NCBI RefSeq assembly: GCF_021033825.1
Contig: NZ_JAIFXZ010000024.1
Location: 1-44,504, forward strand
Direction: 5' to 3'
DNA: 44,504 bases
From: Dietzia aurantiaca
Lineage (GTDB): Bacteria; Actinomycetota; Actinomycetes; Mycobacteriales; Mycobacteriaceae
The notes beneath the pieces are model-generated. The model worked only from the letters and a program-made list of their open reading frames with translations. It did not search any database and had not been told where the DNA came from. This document shows positions 18,873-26,138 of the stretch, piece by piece; the first letter of the stretch is position 1, and every line of letters begins with the position of its first letter. The position numbers were made by a program, and so were the translations under genes.

Positions 18873-19955
18873 ATGACCGAGAACTCTCACCTCCCGACCG
18901 GCGCGTCGTACGCCGCCGCCGGTGTCGACATCGACGCCGGTGAGCGCGCAGTCGAGATGTTCGCTCCCCACGCCAAGCGGGCGACCCGGCCGGAGGTGAT
19001 GGGTGGCCTCGGAGGTTTCGCGGGGCTGTTCTCGCTGAAGAACACCTACCGTCAGCCGCTGCTGGCCTCCTCCACGGACGGCGTCGGCACCAAGATCGCC
19101 GTCGCCCAGGCGATGGACGTCCACAACACCGTCGGTATCGACCTGGTGGCCATGGTCGTGGACGACCTGGTGGTCTGTGGTGCCGAGCCGCTGTTCCTGC
19201 AGGACTACATCGCGATCGGCAAGGTCGTGCCCGAGCACGTCGCCGGCATCGTCGAGGGGATCGCCGAGGGCTGTGTCCGCGCCGGCTGCGCCCTACTGGG
19301 TGGCGAGACCGCCGAGCACCCGGGCCTCATGGCCCCGGGCGAGTACGACATCTCGGCCACCGGCGTGGGCATCGTCGAGGCCGACGAGATCCTCCAGGCG
19401 GACAACGTCAAGCCCGGCGACGTGATCGTCGGCATGGCCTCGTCGGGGCTGCACTCGAACGGCTACTCGCTGGCCCGCCACGTGCTCCTCGACCTGGCCC
19501 GTCTGCCGCTGGAGGGCCACGTCGAGGAGTTCGGCCGCACCCTGGGCGAAGAGCTCCTCGAGCCGACCCGCATCTACGCGCTCGACTGCCTCAGCCTCAT
19601 CGCGGAGACCGACGTGCGCGTGTTCAGCCATGTCACCGGCGGGGGCCTGGCCGAGAACCTGGCCCGCGTCATGCCGCGCGGACTCGTCGCCAGCCTCGAC
19701 CGCGGCCGCTGGCCCGTGCCTCCCGTGTTCGGCACGATCGCCCACCACGGCCGCGTCGAGCAGGCCGAGATGGAGCGCACCTTCAACATGGGCGTCGGCA
19801 TGGTGGCCGTCCTGCCCGCCGAGGACGTGGACCGCGCACAGGCCGTGCTGACGGCCCGCCACGTGGAGAACTGGGTGATCGGCCACGTCGAGAAGTCCGG
19901 CGACGACGCCGACGCCCCGCGCGTCATCCTCGAGGGCTCACACGCCCGCTTCTGA
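18873..19955 (+). CDS. purM: Phosphoribosylaminoimidazole synthetase (AIR synthase)
   Basis: ATP-dependent ring closure of FGAM to AIR; 360 aa, cytosolic. Conserved elements include GGFAGLFSLK, the glycine-rich STDGVGTKIAVA segment, NTVGIDLVAMVVDDLVV, GGETAEHPGLM and the ASSGLHSNGYSLAR and HVTGGGLAEN blocks. ATG 18873 has GAGGAG 7-12 nt before it. It forms a unit with purF, as in mycobacteria (Rv0808-Rv0809). Confidence 0.97.
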   Translation: MTENSHLPTGASYAAAGVDIDAGERAVEMFAPHAKRATRPEVMGGLGGFAGLFSLKNTYRQPLLASSTDGVGTKIAVAQAMDVHNTVGIDLVAMVVDDLVVCGAEPLFLQDYIAIGKVVPEHVAGIVEGIAEGCVRAGCALLGGETAEHPGLMAPGEYDISATGVGIVEADEILQADNVKPGDVIVGMASSGLHSNGYSLARHVLLDLARLPLEGHVEEFGRTLGEELLEPTRIYALDCLSLIAETDVRVFSHVTGGGLAENLARVMPRGLVASLDRGRWPVPPVFGTIAHHGRVEQAEMERTFNMGVGMVAVLPAEDVDRAQAVLTARHVENWVIGHVEKSGDDADAPRVILEGSHARF

Positions 19956-20275
19956 CACAGCTCGCTTCGACACCACCCGCGCCCGACCGGCGGCTCGCTG
20001 CCGACGGGGCGCGCACGTGCCCATCAGATTCCGACCCTCCCACCCACGCGGGGAGTCGGGGCCTGGTGGGCACGAGTCATTTGGCCGTACCTCCGGCACA
20101 GGGGGCTGTCCGCCGGGCGTAGACCGGCGGACGCGGGCCACCGCGCTGGCGTGCGGCCACCGGCCGCTGCGCTGACGTCCGGCCAGCAGCCACCTGCCGC
20201 TCCGGGACGGGTGAGCGCACACAGAGGGGCCGGGCATCATTCGCGTGATGCCCGGCCCCACTGCGTAGTCGAGTG
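19956..20275. other. Intergenic region with two hairpins
   Basis: No gene supported. It holds a 9-bp perfect hairpin at 20108-20132 (GTCCGCCGG stem, 7-nt loop) and a stronger one at 20226-20259. The stretch between is GC-rich with loosely repeated GGCCACCG/GGCCAGC words. Confidence 0.5.
20226..20259. terminator. Bidirectional terminator between purM and the DUF3073 gene
   Basis: GGGGCCGGGCATCA pairs perfectly with TGATGCCCGGCCCC around a 6-nt loop (TTCGCG). It lies 17 nt past the minus-strand stop of the DUF3073 gene, so mainly its terminator, and can serve purM from the other side. Confidence 0.75.
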
Positions 20276-20455
20276 TCAGTACCTGGAGTCGCCGCCGGAC
20301 CACGACCCGTATGGATCGTCGTCCTCCTCCACGCGGGTGGACGACGGTCCTCCCGACAACTCCTGCTGAAGACGTTCAAGGTCCGTCTGCGGAGCGTTGT
20401 ACTTCAGTTCGCGAGCGACCTTGGTCTGCTTCGCCTTCGCGCGGCCTCGGCCCAT
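20276..20455 (-). CDS. DUF3073 small protein
   Basis: A 59-aa soluble protein with a basic N-terminus (GRGRAKAKQTKVARELKY), a short amphipathic helix (TDLERLQQEL) and an acidic C-terminal tail ending in DDDPYGSWSGGDSRY. This is the DUF3073 pattern conserved at this place in actinobacteria (Rv0810c). Its role is unknown. A GAGGGGG site precedes ATG 20455. A TATCCT box about 80 nt upstream on the minus strand is a possible -10. Confidence 0.88.
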   Translation of the reverse strand: MGRGRAKAKQTKVARELKYNAPQTDLERLQQELSGGPSSTRVEEDDDPYGSWSGGDSRY

Positions 20456-20618
20456 TGACCTGACCCCCTCGGAAACGGTGCTGGGCCACCTCGGGGGTGC
20501 CCATCGCAAGTGTGAGTATCTGCCTGAGCACAGGATAGCGTGCCCGGCGCGGAATGTCCGCCCGGGTGTCGTGGGGTGAGCGAAATCGGCCGGCCTCACG
20601 GCCCGGGGCGGGGTGGAC

Positions 20619-20684
20619 CCGGACGAGAAACCGGCGCGAGCCGGATAAGAAGCCAGCGTGGGCCGGACGAGTAACCGGCGGGCC
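20619..20684. repeat. Three degenerate 22-bp tandem repeats
   Basis: Units at 20619-20640, 20641-20662 and 20663-20684 follow the pattern CCGGACGAGAAACCGGCG plus 4 nt. Units 1 and 3 match at 18 of 22 positions, units 1 and 2 at 16 of 22. They lie in the gap between the YgfZ-like gene and the DUF3073 gene; no gene is seen in the remainder of 20456-20723. Confidence 0.7.
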
Positions 20685-20723
20685 GACCATCGCGGCCGCG
20701 CCGGGACGCGGTTGGCGTGCCCG

Positions 20724-21887
20724 CTAGGCCTGCCCTCGCAGGCGCTTGACGGCTTCGCGGCCAGCCTGGGGCCCGGTGTCCTGGGGGAAGGTGTCCGGGT
20801 CGATAGACGCGGCCACGCCGTCGATGTCCAGCTCGGCGTCGGCCGGCACGGCCCGCTTGAGCAGAGCCAGTGCGACCGGGCCGTCCTCGTGGTGCTGGAC
20901 GACGGTGCCCACACGGCCGACCGGTCGCCCGCCGGCGCGGACCTCGGCGCCGGTCACCACCGAGTCGTCTCCCACGGACCCGTCCAACTGGAGCCGCACG
21001 AGCACGCGGGGTGAGCGTCCCAGGTTGTGGACGCGGGACACGGTCTCCTGGCCGCGATAGCAGCCCTTGTCCAGGTGGACGGCGCCCTGCTGGGAGACGG
21101 CGCCGATCCAGCTGCTCACCTCGTGCGGGATGGTCTTCTCGTCGGTGTCCACGCCGAGCCGCCCCCGTAGCGGGGTGGTGCCCGCGACACGCAGAGCCTC
21201 GAAGGCCCACGAGCCCGCGGGCCGGGCCCCGCCGGCCACCGCGGCGTCGAACCATGCGGTCAGCCCCGAGCGGGGGACCACCAGATCGATCGCCCCGTTC
21301 AGCGGCCACGGCATCCGGCGGGCGATGCCCCCGCCGGGCAGGGTGACGCTGGCGTAGTCACCGACGGGCAGTGTCACGTCGGTGCCGTCCGGGGCGGTGA
21401 GGGCCTCCGGGAGCGATGTGCCGGTCAGGGTCAGCACGGCCAGGTCGGCCTCGACGGGCGCGGCGTCGGCCCAGAACACCATCTTGGTGAGGAACTGCAG
21501 CAGTGGGCCACCGCGGCCGCGCTCGGTGTCCACCACGACCGTGCCGTCCACGTCGGACAGCAGGGCGTGGTGCTCGACGCGTCCATTGGCGTCGAGCACC
21601 AGGGTCTCGGCCCCCTCGCCGTCGGAGAGTTCGGACACATGCTGCGAGACGAACCCCTCGAGCCAGGTCAGCCGCTCGCCGCCGCTGATCGTCAGGGCGT
21701 CGCGGTGGGACCGGTCGATGATCACCGCCCCCGCGTCCGCGGCCCGCTGCTCACCGAGCGGGTCTCCGTAGTGGAAGGGGACTCCGACGTCGGGGGAGGC
21801 GCTGTCCGCATCCACCGCGCCGGGTCGGTCCAGAATCGGGCTCCGGTAGTCGCTTTCGATCCGGTCGGGCACAGCAGGGACGTTCAC
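20724..21887 (-). CDS. ygfZ: YgfZ/GcvT-family folate-binding protein
   Basis: A 387-aa protein of the tetrahydrofolate-dependent aminomethyltransferase fold used in repair or assembly of certain Fe-S enzymes. The diagnostic motif KGCYRGQE is at 274-281 with Cys276. N-terminal blocks HRDALTISGGERLTWLEGFVSQ and VLDANGRVEHHALL fit GcvT-type folate pockets. GTG 21887 follows a TAGACT box by 7 nt. Same neighbour order as Rv0811c. It shares a divergent promoter region of about 38 bp with the transaminase gene. Confidence 0.9.
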   Translation of the reverse strand: MNVPAVPDRIESDYRSPILDRPGAVDADSASPDVGVPFHYGDPLGEQRAADAGAVIIDRSHRDALTISGGERLTWLEGFVSQHVSELSDGEGAETLVLDANGRVEHHALLSDVDGTVVVDTERGRGGPLLQFLTKMVFWADAAPVEADLAVLTLTGTSLPEALTAPDGTDVTLPVGDYASVTLPGGGIARRMPWPLNGAIDLVVPRSGLTAWFDAAVAGGARPAGSWAFEALRVAGTTPLRGRLGVDTDEKTIPHEVSSWIGAVSQQGAVHLDKGCYRGQETVSRVHNLGRSPRVLVRLQLDGSVGDDSVVTGAEVRAGGRPVGRVGTVVQHHEDGPVALALLKRAVPADAELDIDGVAASIDPDTFPQDTGPQAGREAVKRLRGQA

Positions 21888-21894
21888 GATCGCG

Positions 21895-21900
21895 AGTCTA
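21895..21900 (-). promoter_or_regulatory. -10 element (TAGACT) of the ygfZ-like gene
   Basis: On the minus strand TAGACT stands 7 nt before GTG 21887; leaderless type. Confidence 0.5.
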
Positions 21901-21912
21901 CGTACCTCGTCG

Positions 21913-21918
21913 TATCGT
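21913..21918 (+). promoter_or_regulatory. -10 element (TATCGT) of the transaminase gene
   Basis: TATCGT stands 7 nt before ATG 21926; the two opposed -10 boxes are only 12 nt apart, so the two promoters must overlap. Confidence 0.45.
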
Positions 21919-21925
21919 TGCCGCC

Positions 21926-22834
21926 ATGGGCACTGCAGCGGAGAGCACAGCGGATCAGCCGGACACGCGGCGGGTGGTCGTCCTCGTGGCGGGCGGGCCG
22001 GACGGCAGACGCCCCCGCATCCACCCTTCGGACCAGCCGCTCCTGCTCGCCGACGACCTGGCGGCGGTCCGCGGGGACGGATGTTTCGAGACCCTGTTGG
22101 TGGTGGGTGGTCGCCCGGCCAAGCCGGAGCGCCACCTGGCGCGCCTGGGTCGTTCGTCAGCCGCGCTGGGCCTGGCCGGACCCTCCGAGAAGGAGTGGCT
22201 CGCCGCCATCGATCTGGCCGCGCGCGAGTGGGGCGCGGAGTCGGAGGGGATGCTGCGGTTGGTGCTGTCGCGGGGCCCGGAGCGCGGCGGCGAGGAGACG
22301 GCCTACATCACGGTCGCGGCGGTGGGACCGCAGGCGTGTCGGGCCCGCGCCCAAGGGATCGGCGTGACCGTGCTCAGTCGCGGCTACGCGTCTGACATCG
22401 GCGCGAGCGCCCCGTGGATGCTCCTGGGTTCCAAGACGCTGTCCTACGCGGCCAACATGGCGGCCCTGCGGCACGCGGCCGCCAACGGCTTCGAGGACGT
22501 GGTCTACGTGTCCTCCGACGGGGAGGTCCTCGAGGGGCCGCGCTCGACGGTGGTGATCGCCCGCGACGGCGAACTGCTCAGCCCGCCGCAGGAGATCGGG
22601 ATCCTCGAGGGCACGACGCTGGGCGCGATGGCCGAGGTCGCCGGGCGGGAGGGGGTCACCGTCAGGCGCGAGCGGCTCCTGGTCGCCGATCTGCTCGCCG
22701 CAGACGCGGTGTGGTTGGTCTCGTCGGTGACGCTGGTGGCACGCGTGCACCGGATCGACGACGTGGCCCTGCCCACCGCCGACCCCGGGATCGACGTGGC
22801 GGGGATGGTGGACCGGGCGGTCGGCCGCGCCTGA
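21926..22834 (+). CDS. pabC: Class IV aminotransferase, aminodeoxychorismate-lyase-like
   Basis: PLP enzyme of 302 aa. Lys170 in LLGSKTLSYAANM is the cofactor-binding lysine; RGDGCFETLLV near residue 50 and EVLEGPRSTVVI are further class IV motifs. The family includes 4-amino-4-deoxychorismate lyase (p-aminobenzoate for folate), D-amino-acid and branched-chain transaminases. The matching mycobacterial gene Rv0812 is annotated as ADC lyase, and the divergent neighbour is a folate-binding protein, which makes the folate role plausible. The symbol is given on that basis and substrate is not proven. Confidence 0.8.
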   Translation: MGTAAESTADQPDTRRVVVLVAGGPDGRRPRIHPSDQPLLLADDLAAVRGDGCFETLLVVGGRPAKPERHLARLGRSSAALGLAGPSEKEWLAAIDLAAREWGAESEGMLRLVLSRGPERGGEETAYITVAAVGPQACRARAQGIGVTVLSRGYASDIGASAPWMLLGSKTLSYAANMAALRHAAANGFEDVVYVSSDGEVLEGPRSTVVIARDGELLSPPQEIGILEGTTLGAMAEVAGREGVTVRRERLLVADLLAADAVWLVSSVTLVARVHRIDDVALPTADPGIDVAGMVDRAVGRA

Positions 22835-22856
22835 ACCGGCCGGCCCGCACATGGCT

Positions 22857-22907
22857 CCGGCTCTGCCCGGCCTGCGGTCAGTGACCACGCAGGCCGGGCA
22901 GAGCCGG
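22857..22907. terminator. Strong bidirectional terminator hairpin
   Basis: A perfect 20-bp inverted repeat (CCGGCTCTGCCCGGCCTGCG and its complement) with an 11-nt loop between the convergent transaminase and nitrobindin-like genes. It is the longest perfect stem in the first half of the window. Confidence 0.85.
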
Positions 22908-22926
22908 GTGTTACTTGGTGCTCGTG

Positions 22927-23601
22927 TCAGCCGGCGACGCGGCTCAGGCGTGCCGACAACCGCGGGACGAGGCCCTTCTCGGGGTGGACGCGCTCTTCGA
23001 CCCACCCGAGGTCGCCGCCCTCGACGATCCCGTAGATGCGCTTGGCGGCGCCCATGCGCGGACCGGTGGGGGAGGACATGACGACGTCCGTCGACATCTC
23101 CCAAGCCGACTGCGTCAGCGGCTTGCCGTAGTACATCTCGATGACGCCGGAGGCGTGGGTCACGAGGAACTCGAGCTGGTCGTCCTCGGAGATCCGCCAG
23201 AAACCGGACTCCCGGTAGGCGGCCGCGTCGACGGCGCCGCCCGAGTCGAAGGTCCAGGCGCGCGAGCTCCAGCTCAGGTAGTTCTCGCCGTCGTGCGAGA
23301 CGATGACCTGCTGGCCGAAGCGGTGCTGGCCGCGGTCGGAGGTGTCCGCCTCGCCCTCGCCCTCCCAGACCCCGACGAGCGGGAGCAGGGCGAGGAGACC
23401 CGGGTGCAGATCGGGGCCGAACCGCAGGTTCGCCGTGTCCTCGGCGACGGGCAGCTCGGAGAACGGCGCGATGTTGCGGCCGGCGGTCTGCTCGGACCGC
23501 TCGACAGCGGCGTCGACGGCAGCGTTTCCGGAACCGGGTACGACCCGCTGGCCCTCACCCTCGTCGGGGACGGGCGACGAGGGGTCCTCGGCGCCTGACA
23601 T
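22927..23601 (-). CDS. Nitrobindin-like (FABP-family) protein lacking the expected heme histidine
   Basis: A 224-aa protein with a disordered N-terminus and a beta-barrel domain of the THAP4/nitrobindin type; NLRFGPDLHPGLLALLPLVG, then GVWEGEGE (the GxWxGxG signature) and FGQQVIVSHDGENYLSW are clear. In heme-binding members the iron is held by a His near the C-terminus in a GLVPHLSARL-like context; here that stretch reads GLVPRLSARLSR, with Arg214. Such proteins are known as ferric nitrobindin-like and may not bind heme. Corresponds to Rv0813c in position. ATG 23601 lies 11 nt after the stop of a 32-codon ORF and probably shares its transcript. Confidence 0.85.
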   Translation of the reverse strand: MSGAEDPSSPVPDEGEGQRVVPGSGNAAVDAAVERSEQTAGRNIAPFSELPVAEDTANLRFGPDLHPGLLALLPLVGVWEGEGEADTSDRGQHRFGQQVIVSHDGENYLSWSSRAWTFDSGGAVDAAAYRESGFWRISEDDQLEFLVTHASGVIEMYYGKPLTQSAWEMSTDVVMSSPTGPRMGAAKRIYGIVEGGDLGWVEERVHPEKGLVPRLSARLSRVAG

Positions 23602-23612
23602 ACCGCTGTCCG

Positions 23613-23711
23613 TCACGACTCGTCGGTGACCGTGCGGTAGACGATGTAGCAGGTGGCCCACAGGATCATCAGCGAGCACAGGACGAGGAGGATTTCGAAG
23701 AAGAGCACCAT
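23613..23711 (-). CDS. 32-aa single-pass membrane peptide
   Basis: A very short reading frame on the minus strand: ATG 23711 to TGA 23613, 32 residues. It starts MVLFFEILLVLCSLMILWATCYIVYRTVTDES when split as MVLFFEILLV, LCSLMILWAT, CYIVYRTVTDES: one hydrophobic helix (about 2-25) with two Cys, then a polar tail with Arg and acidic residues, suggesting N-out/C-in or a small anchored peptide. A TAGGAT box is 7 nt before its ATG, the same leaderless arrangement as at established genes, and the nitrobindin-like gene follows after 11 nt. No function is known; it may be a real peptide or a translated leader. Confidence 0.65.
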   Translation of the reverse strand: MVLFFEILLVLCSLMILWATCYIVYRTVTDES

Positions 23712-23718
23712 GACCCCA

Positions 23719-23724
23719 ATCCTA
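23719..23724 (-). promoter_or_regulatory. -10 element (TAGGAT) of the small peptide/nitrobindin-like unit
   Basis: On the minus strand TAGGAT is 7 nt before ATG 23711. No comparable box is seen directly before the nitrobindin-like gene, so this is probably the promoter for both. Confidence 0.5.
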
Positions 23725-23760
23725 ACCCCGGGCCCCGCCGGTCGGTGCCGGGGAGTCCCA

Positions 23761-23808
23761 CAGTCCCGCGCGAGGGGGTGAGGGCAGTCCCGCGCGAGGG
23801 GGTGAGGG
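23761..23808. repeat. Perfect 24-bp tandem duplication
   Basis: Two identical adjacent 24-nt units, beginning CAGTCCCGCGCGAGGG, at 23761-23784 and 23785-23808, in the gap just past the 3' end of the minus-strand gene at 23829. Identity of the two copies suggests a recent event. Confidence 0.85.
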
Positions 23809-23828
23809 CCCGGCGCCGCCGGGGCGGC

Positions 23829-24329
23829 TCAGCTCAGCGAGATGCGGGCCTCGATCGCGTGGATGAGGCAGTCCTCGGCGGGCACGGTGAAGTCCTCCCG
23901 CACCCGGGCGGTGAGGCCGACCACGGTCACGATGGTGAACTCCGCGTGCACGATCCCCTCGCGCCCCGGCGGGTCGACGGTGATCTGGATGTCCTGCAGC
24001 TCGCGGATGGTCGAGTACTGCAGATGCAGGTGCAGGTCCCACCGTAGGTGGGTGGCCCCGAAGCCGGTGCGGAGGCCGTTCTCGCGCCGCACGCAGTCCT
24101 CGGCGAACGGGACCCGGAACGCGGCCGCCGGCAGCGTCAGCGCGGTGAGGTACGTCCGGACCGCGGCCTCCCGCTCCTCGGGGGAGTACGGGCCAGGGTG
24201 GTCGGGGATCGCGGGGGCGGTACCGCGACGCTGGTCGATGCCCACGAGCACAGCGGAGGCGACTGAGGCGCCGACGGCGACAACGGCTGCGCGCCCGGCC
24301 ATGCCGAGCGACCTGGAGATCAAGGACAT
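23829..24329 (-). CDS. Conserved membrane-anchored protein, function unknown
   Basis: A 166-aa protein from ATG 24329 (a longer form from GTG 24347 is open). The first 35 residues contain a signal-anchor (MAGRAAVVAVGASVASAVLVGI); the rest looks like a soluble beta-rich domain with YSPEEREAAVRTYLTALTLPAAAFRVPF, a histidine-containing HLRWDLHLHLQYSTI segment and FTIVTVVGLTARVREDFTVP. A TAGGCT box 10 nt before ATG 24329 on the minus strand supports that start. I do not recognise the family. In M. tuberculosis this position is taken by sseC2 (Rv0814c), which it does not resemble. Confidence 0.75.
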   Translation of the reverse strand: MSLISRSLGMAGRAAVVAVGASVASAVLVGIDQRRGTAPAIPDHPGPYSPEEREAAVRTYLTALTLPAAAFRVPFAEDCVRRENGLRTGFGATHLRWDLHLHLQYSTIRELQDIQITVDPPGREGIVHAEFTIVTVVGLTARVREDFTVPAEDCLIHAIEARISLS

Positions 24330-24396
24330 GCCCTCGAGCCTAGTCACCCGGACCCACTCGCGGGAGGTCTCGGCGCTGACCGGCGGCGCGGGGGCG

Positions 24397-25227
24397 TCAG
24401 CGCTCGACGGGGACGCCGATGAGCGAGCCGTACTCGACCCAGCTGCCGTCGTAGTTGACGACGTTCTTCTGCCCCAGCAACTCGTGCAGCACGAACCAGG
24501 TGTGGCTCGACCGCTCGCCGATGCGGCAGTAGGCCACCACGCGCCGGTCAGGATCCTCGATCAGGTCGGCGTAGATCTGCCGCAGCTCGGCGTCGGGCCG
24601 GAAGGTGCCGTCGCGGGTGACGGCCCGGTTCCACGGGATGCTCACCGCGCCGGGGATGTGCCCGCGCTGACGGCCACCCTCCTGCGGCAGCCCGGCCGGT
24701 GCGGAGAGGCGGCCGGTGAACTCGTCGACCGAGCGCACGTCCACCAGTGCGTCGCTGCCGAGCCCGCCCAGGACGTCGTCGCGGAACGCGCGGATCGACA
24801 GGTCCTGGGGATCGGCCACGTACTCGGTGGCGGGCCGCTCCGGCAGCTCGTTCTCCAGCGGGAGGCCCTCGCGCTCCCATTTCATGCGGCCACCGTCGAG
24901 CAGTCGCACATCGGCGTGGCCGTAGAGCCGCAGGTACCAGTAGGCGTACGCGGCGAACCAGTTGTGGTTGCCGCCGTAGACCACGATCGTGTGGTCTCGG
25001 GAGATGCCGCGCTCGGACATCAGCTCGCTGAAGCGCTCGCGGTCCACCAGATCGCGCGTGAACTCCTGCTGCAACTCGGTCCGCCAGTTCAGCGCGACGG
25101 CGCCGGGGATGTGGCCGTCGGAGTGATAAGCCGCCACGTCCTCGTCGACCTCGAGGAAGACCACCGAGTCGTCGGCCAGGCGCGAGGAGGCCCAGCGGGT
25201 GCTGACCAGTACGTCGTCGCGACTCAT
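24397..25227 (-). CDS. Thiosulfate sulfurtransferase (two-domain rhodanese)
   Basis: A 276-aa tandem-rhodanese enzyme transferring sulfane sulfur to cyanide or another thiol acceptor. The N-terminal domain is inactive-type, with SDGHIPGAVALNW; the C-terminal domain carries the active loop CRIGERS with Cys234, after HIPGAVSIPWNRAV. Length and sequence agree with CysA2/CysA3 of M. tuberculosis. ATG 25227 follows TAGACT by 7 nt. The small SseC protein that usually follows is absent here; an unrelated gene is in its place. Confidence 0.92.
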   Translation of the reverse strand: MSRDDVLVSTRWASSRLADDSVVFLEVDEDVAAYHSDGHIPGAVALNWRTELQQEFTRDLVDRERFSELMSERGISRDHTIVVYGGNHNWFAAYAYWYLRLYGHADVRLLDGGRMKWEREGLPLENELPERPATEYVADPQDLSIRAFRDDVLGGLGSDALVDVRSVDEFTGRLSAPAGLPQEGGRQRGHIPGAVSIPWNRAVTRDGTFRPDAELRQIYADLIEDPDRRVVAYCRIGERSSHTWFVLHELLGQKNVVNYDGSWVEYGSLIGVPVER

Positions 25228-25234
25228 ACGGGCG

Positions 25235-25240
25235 AGTCTA
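25235..25240 (-). promoter_or_regulatory. -10 element (TAGACT) of the sulfurtransferase gene
   Basis: On the minus strand, 7 nt before ATG 25227. It lies across the 3' end of the upstream lmeA-like gene, which ends at 25238. Confidence 0.5.
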
Positions 25241-26056
25241 GAGGTCCCCGCGCACGAGGCCGTCGAGCGGCGGGGTGCCGGGGCCACCGGTGCCGGACGC
25301 GGTCAGGGTTCCGGCCTTGACCGTGAGGGTGTCCACCGGGACGCCCAGTGGCAGCAGGTCGGGGGCGAAGGTCAGCGCGACGCTGCGCATCGCGAGCTCG
25401 GGGTCCTGGTCGGGGACGCCGCCGGGCCCGGTCGCCGCGGCCACGGGGACGAGGTGGGCGCCGGAGGCGTCGACGACGAGGTCGACGAACACCGAGATCC
25501 GTTCGCCCGACTCGATGAGCGTTCCCGTGACGCGGGCCCGGTGTTCGGTCCCGCCGGCGAGGCTGTGGTCGTCGGCGGCTCCGATGAGCACGTCGCGCAT
25601 CCGCAGGGTCGGCGCGAGGGAGTCTCCGGTGATCTGCACGGAGACCTCCACCGACTCGGCGCTCAGGCCGGTGTCCGCCGATCGGGCGTCGGCGTCGTCG
25701 TCATCCCGGTCGTCTCCTCCGGGGCCGTCGGGGTCGGCCGTACCGTCACCGCCGCCATCCACGTCGGGCACGTGGACATCGGTCGCGACCGCTTCGACGG
25801 CCACCGGCCCCAGCCCCGGGCGCTCGACGCCCTCCGCGCGGATCGCCACCGAGGACAGCGTGTCCGGGCCCGACCAGCGCGAAAAGGGGCCACCCGTCAT
25901 CACCGACGGCGGCCCCGCGCCCGGCAGATCGGGCGCGATGCGGGCCGAGATCTCCGCCTCGAGACGGGACGCCGAGATCGAGTCGACCGTGAAAGCGCCC
26001 CCGGCGAGCACGGCCATGACCGCCAGCGCCGCGACGGCCACGCGAGGGATGCTCAT
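25238..26056 (-). CDS. lmeA: DUF2993 / LmeA-like exported envelope protein
   Basis: A 272-aa protein with an N-terminal signal or anchor ([19 protein letters not shown]) and a DUF2993-like domain ([27 protein letters not shown]; then repeated beta strands). An unusual low-complexity acidic insert ([26 protein letters not shown]) lies in the middle. In Mycobacterium, LmeA (Rv0817c/MSMEG_5785) is an envelope lipoprotein-like factor needed for full-length lipomannan; it lies next to glnR, as here. No lipobox is seen. ATG 26056 is 8 nt after TAGACC on the minus strand. Confidence 0.78.
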   Translation of the reverse strand: MSIPRVAVAALAVMAVLAGGAFTVDSISASRLEAEISARIAPDLPGAGPPSVMTGGPFSRWSGPDTLSSVAIRAEGVERPGLGPVAVEAVATDVHVPDVDGGGDGTADPDGPGGDDRDDDDADARSADTGLSAESVEVSVQITGDSLAPTLRMRDVLIGAADDHSLAGGTEHRARVTGTLIESGERISVFVDLVVDASGAHLVPVAAATGPGGVPDQDPELAMRSVALTFAPDLLPLGVPVDTLTVKAGTLTASGTGGPGTPPLDGLVRGDL

Positions 26057-26064
26057 GGGATTCA

Positions 26065-26070
26065 GGTCTA
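26065..26070 (-). promoter_or_regulatory. -10 element (TAGACC) of lmeA
   Basis: On the minus strand, 8 nt before ATG 26056; supports that start over a longer open frame. Confidence 0.4.
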
Positions 26071-26101
26071 CTCCATTCACGGAAACGAGGGTGTCGCTCG
26101 C

Positions 26102-26107
26102 TAGTAT
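26102..26107 (+). promoter_or_regulatory. -10 element (TAGTAT) of glnR-mshD
   Basis: TAGTAT about 32 nt before ATG 26139, which has its own GAGAGGAAA ribosome site; so glnR has a short leader, unlike many neighbours. Confidence 0.5.
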
Positions 26108-26138
26108 CATCCCGTTCCCCACGCGGAGAGGAAACGAC

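Noticed and set aside
25275-26138. Upstream in-frame extension of glnR
   Set aside because: It overlaps the minus-strand lmeA gene, and glnR has its own ribosome site and conserved start at ATG 26139.
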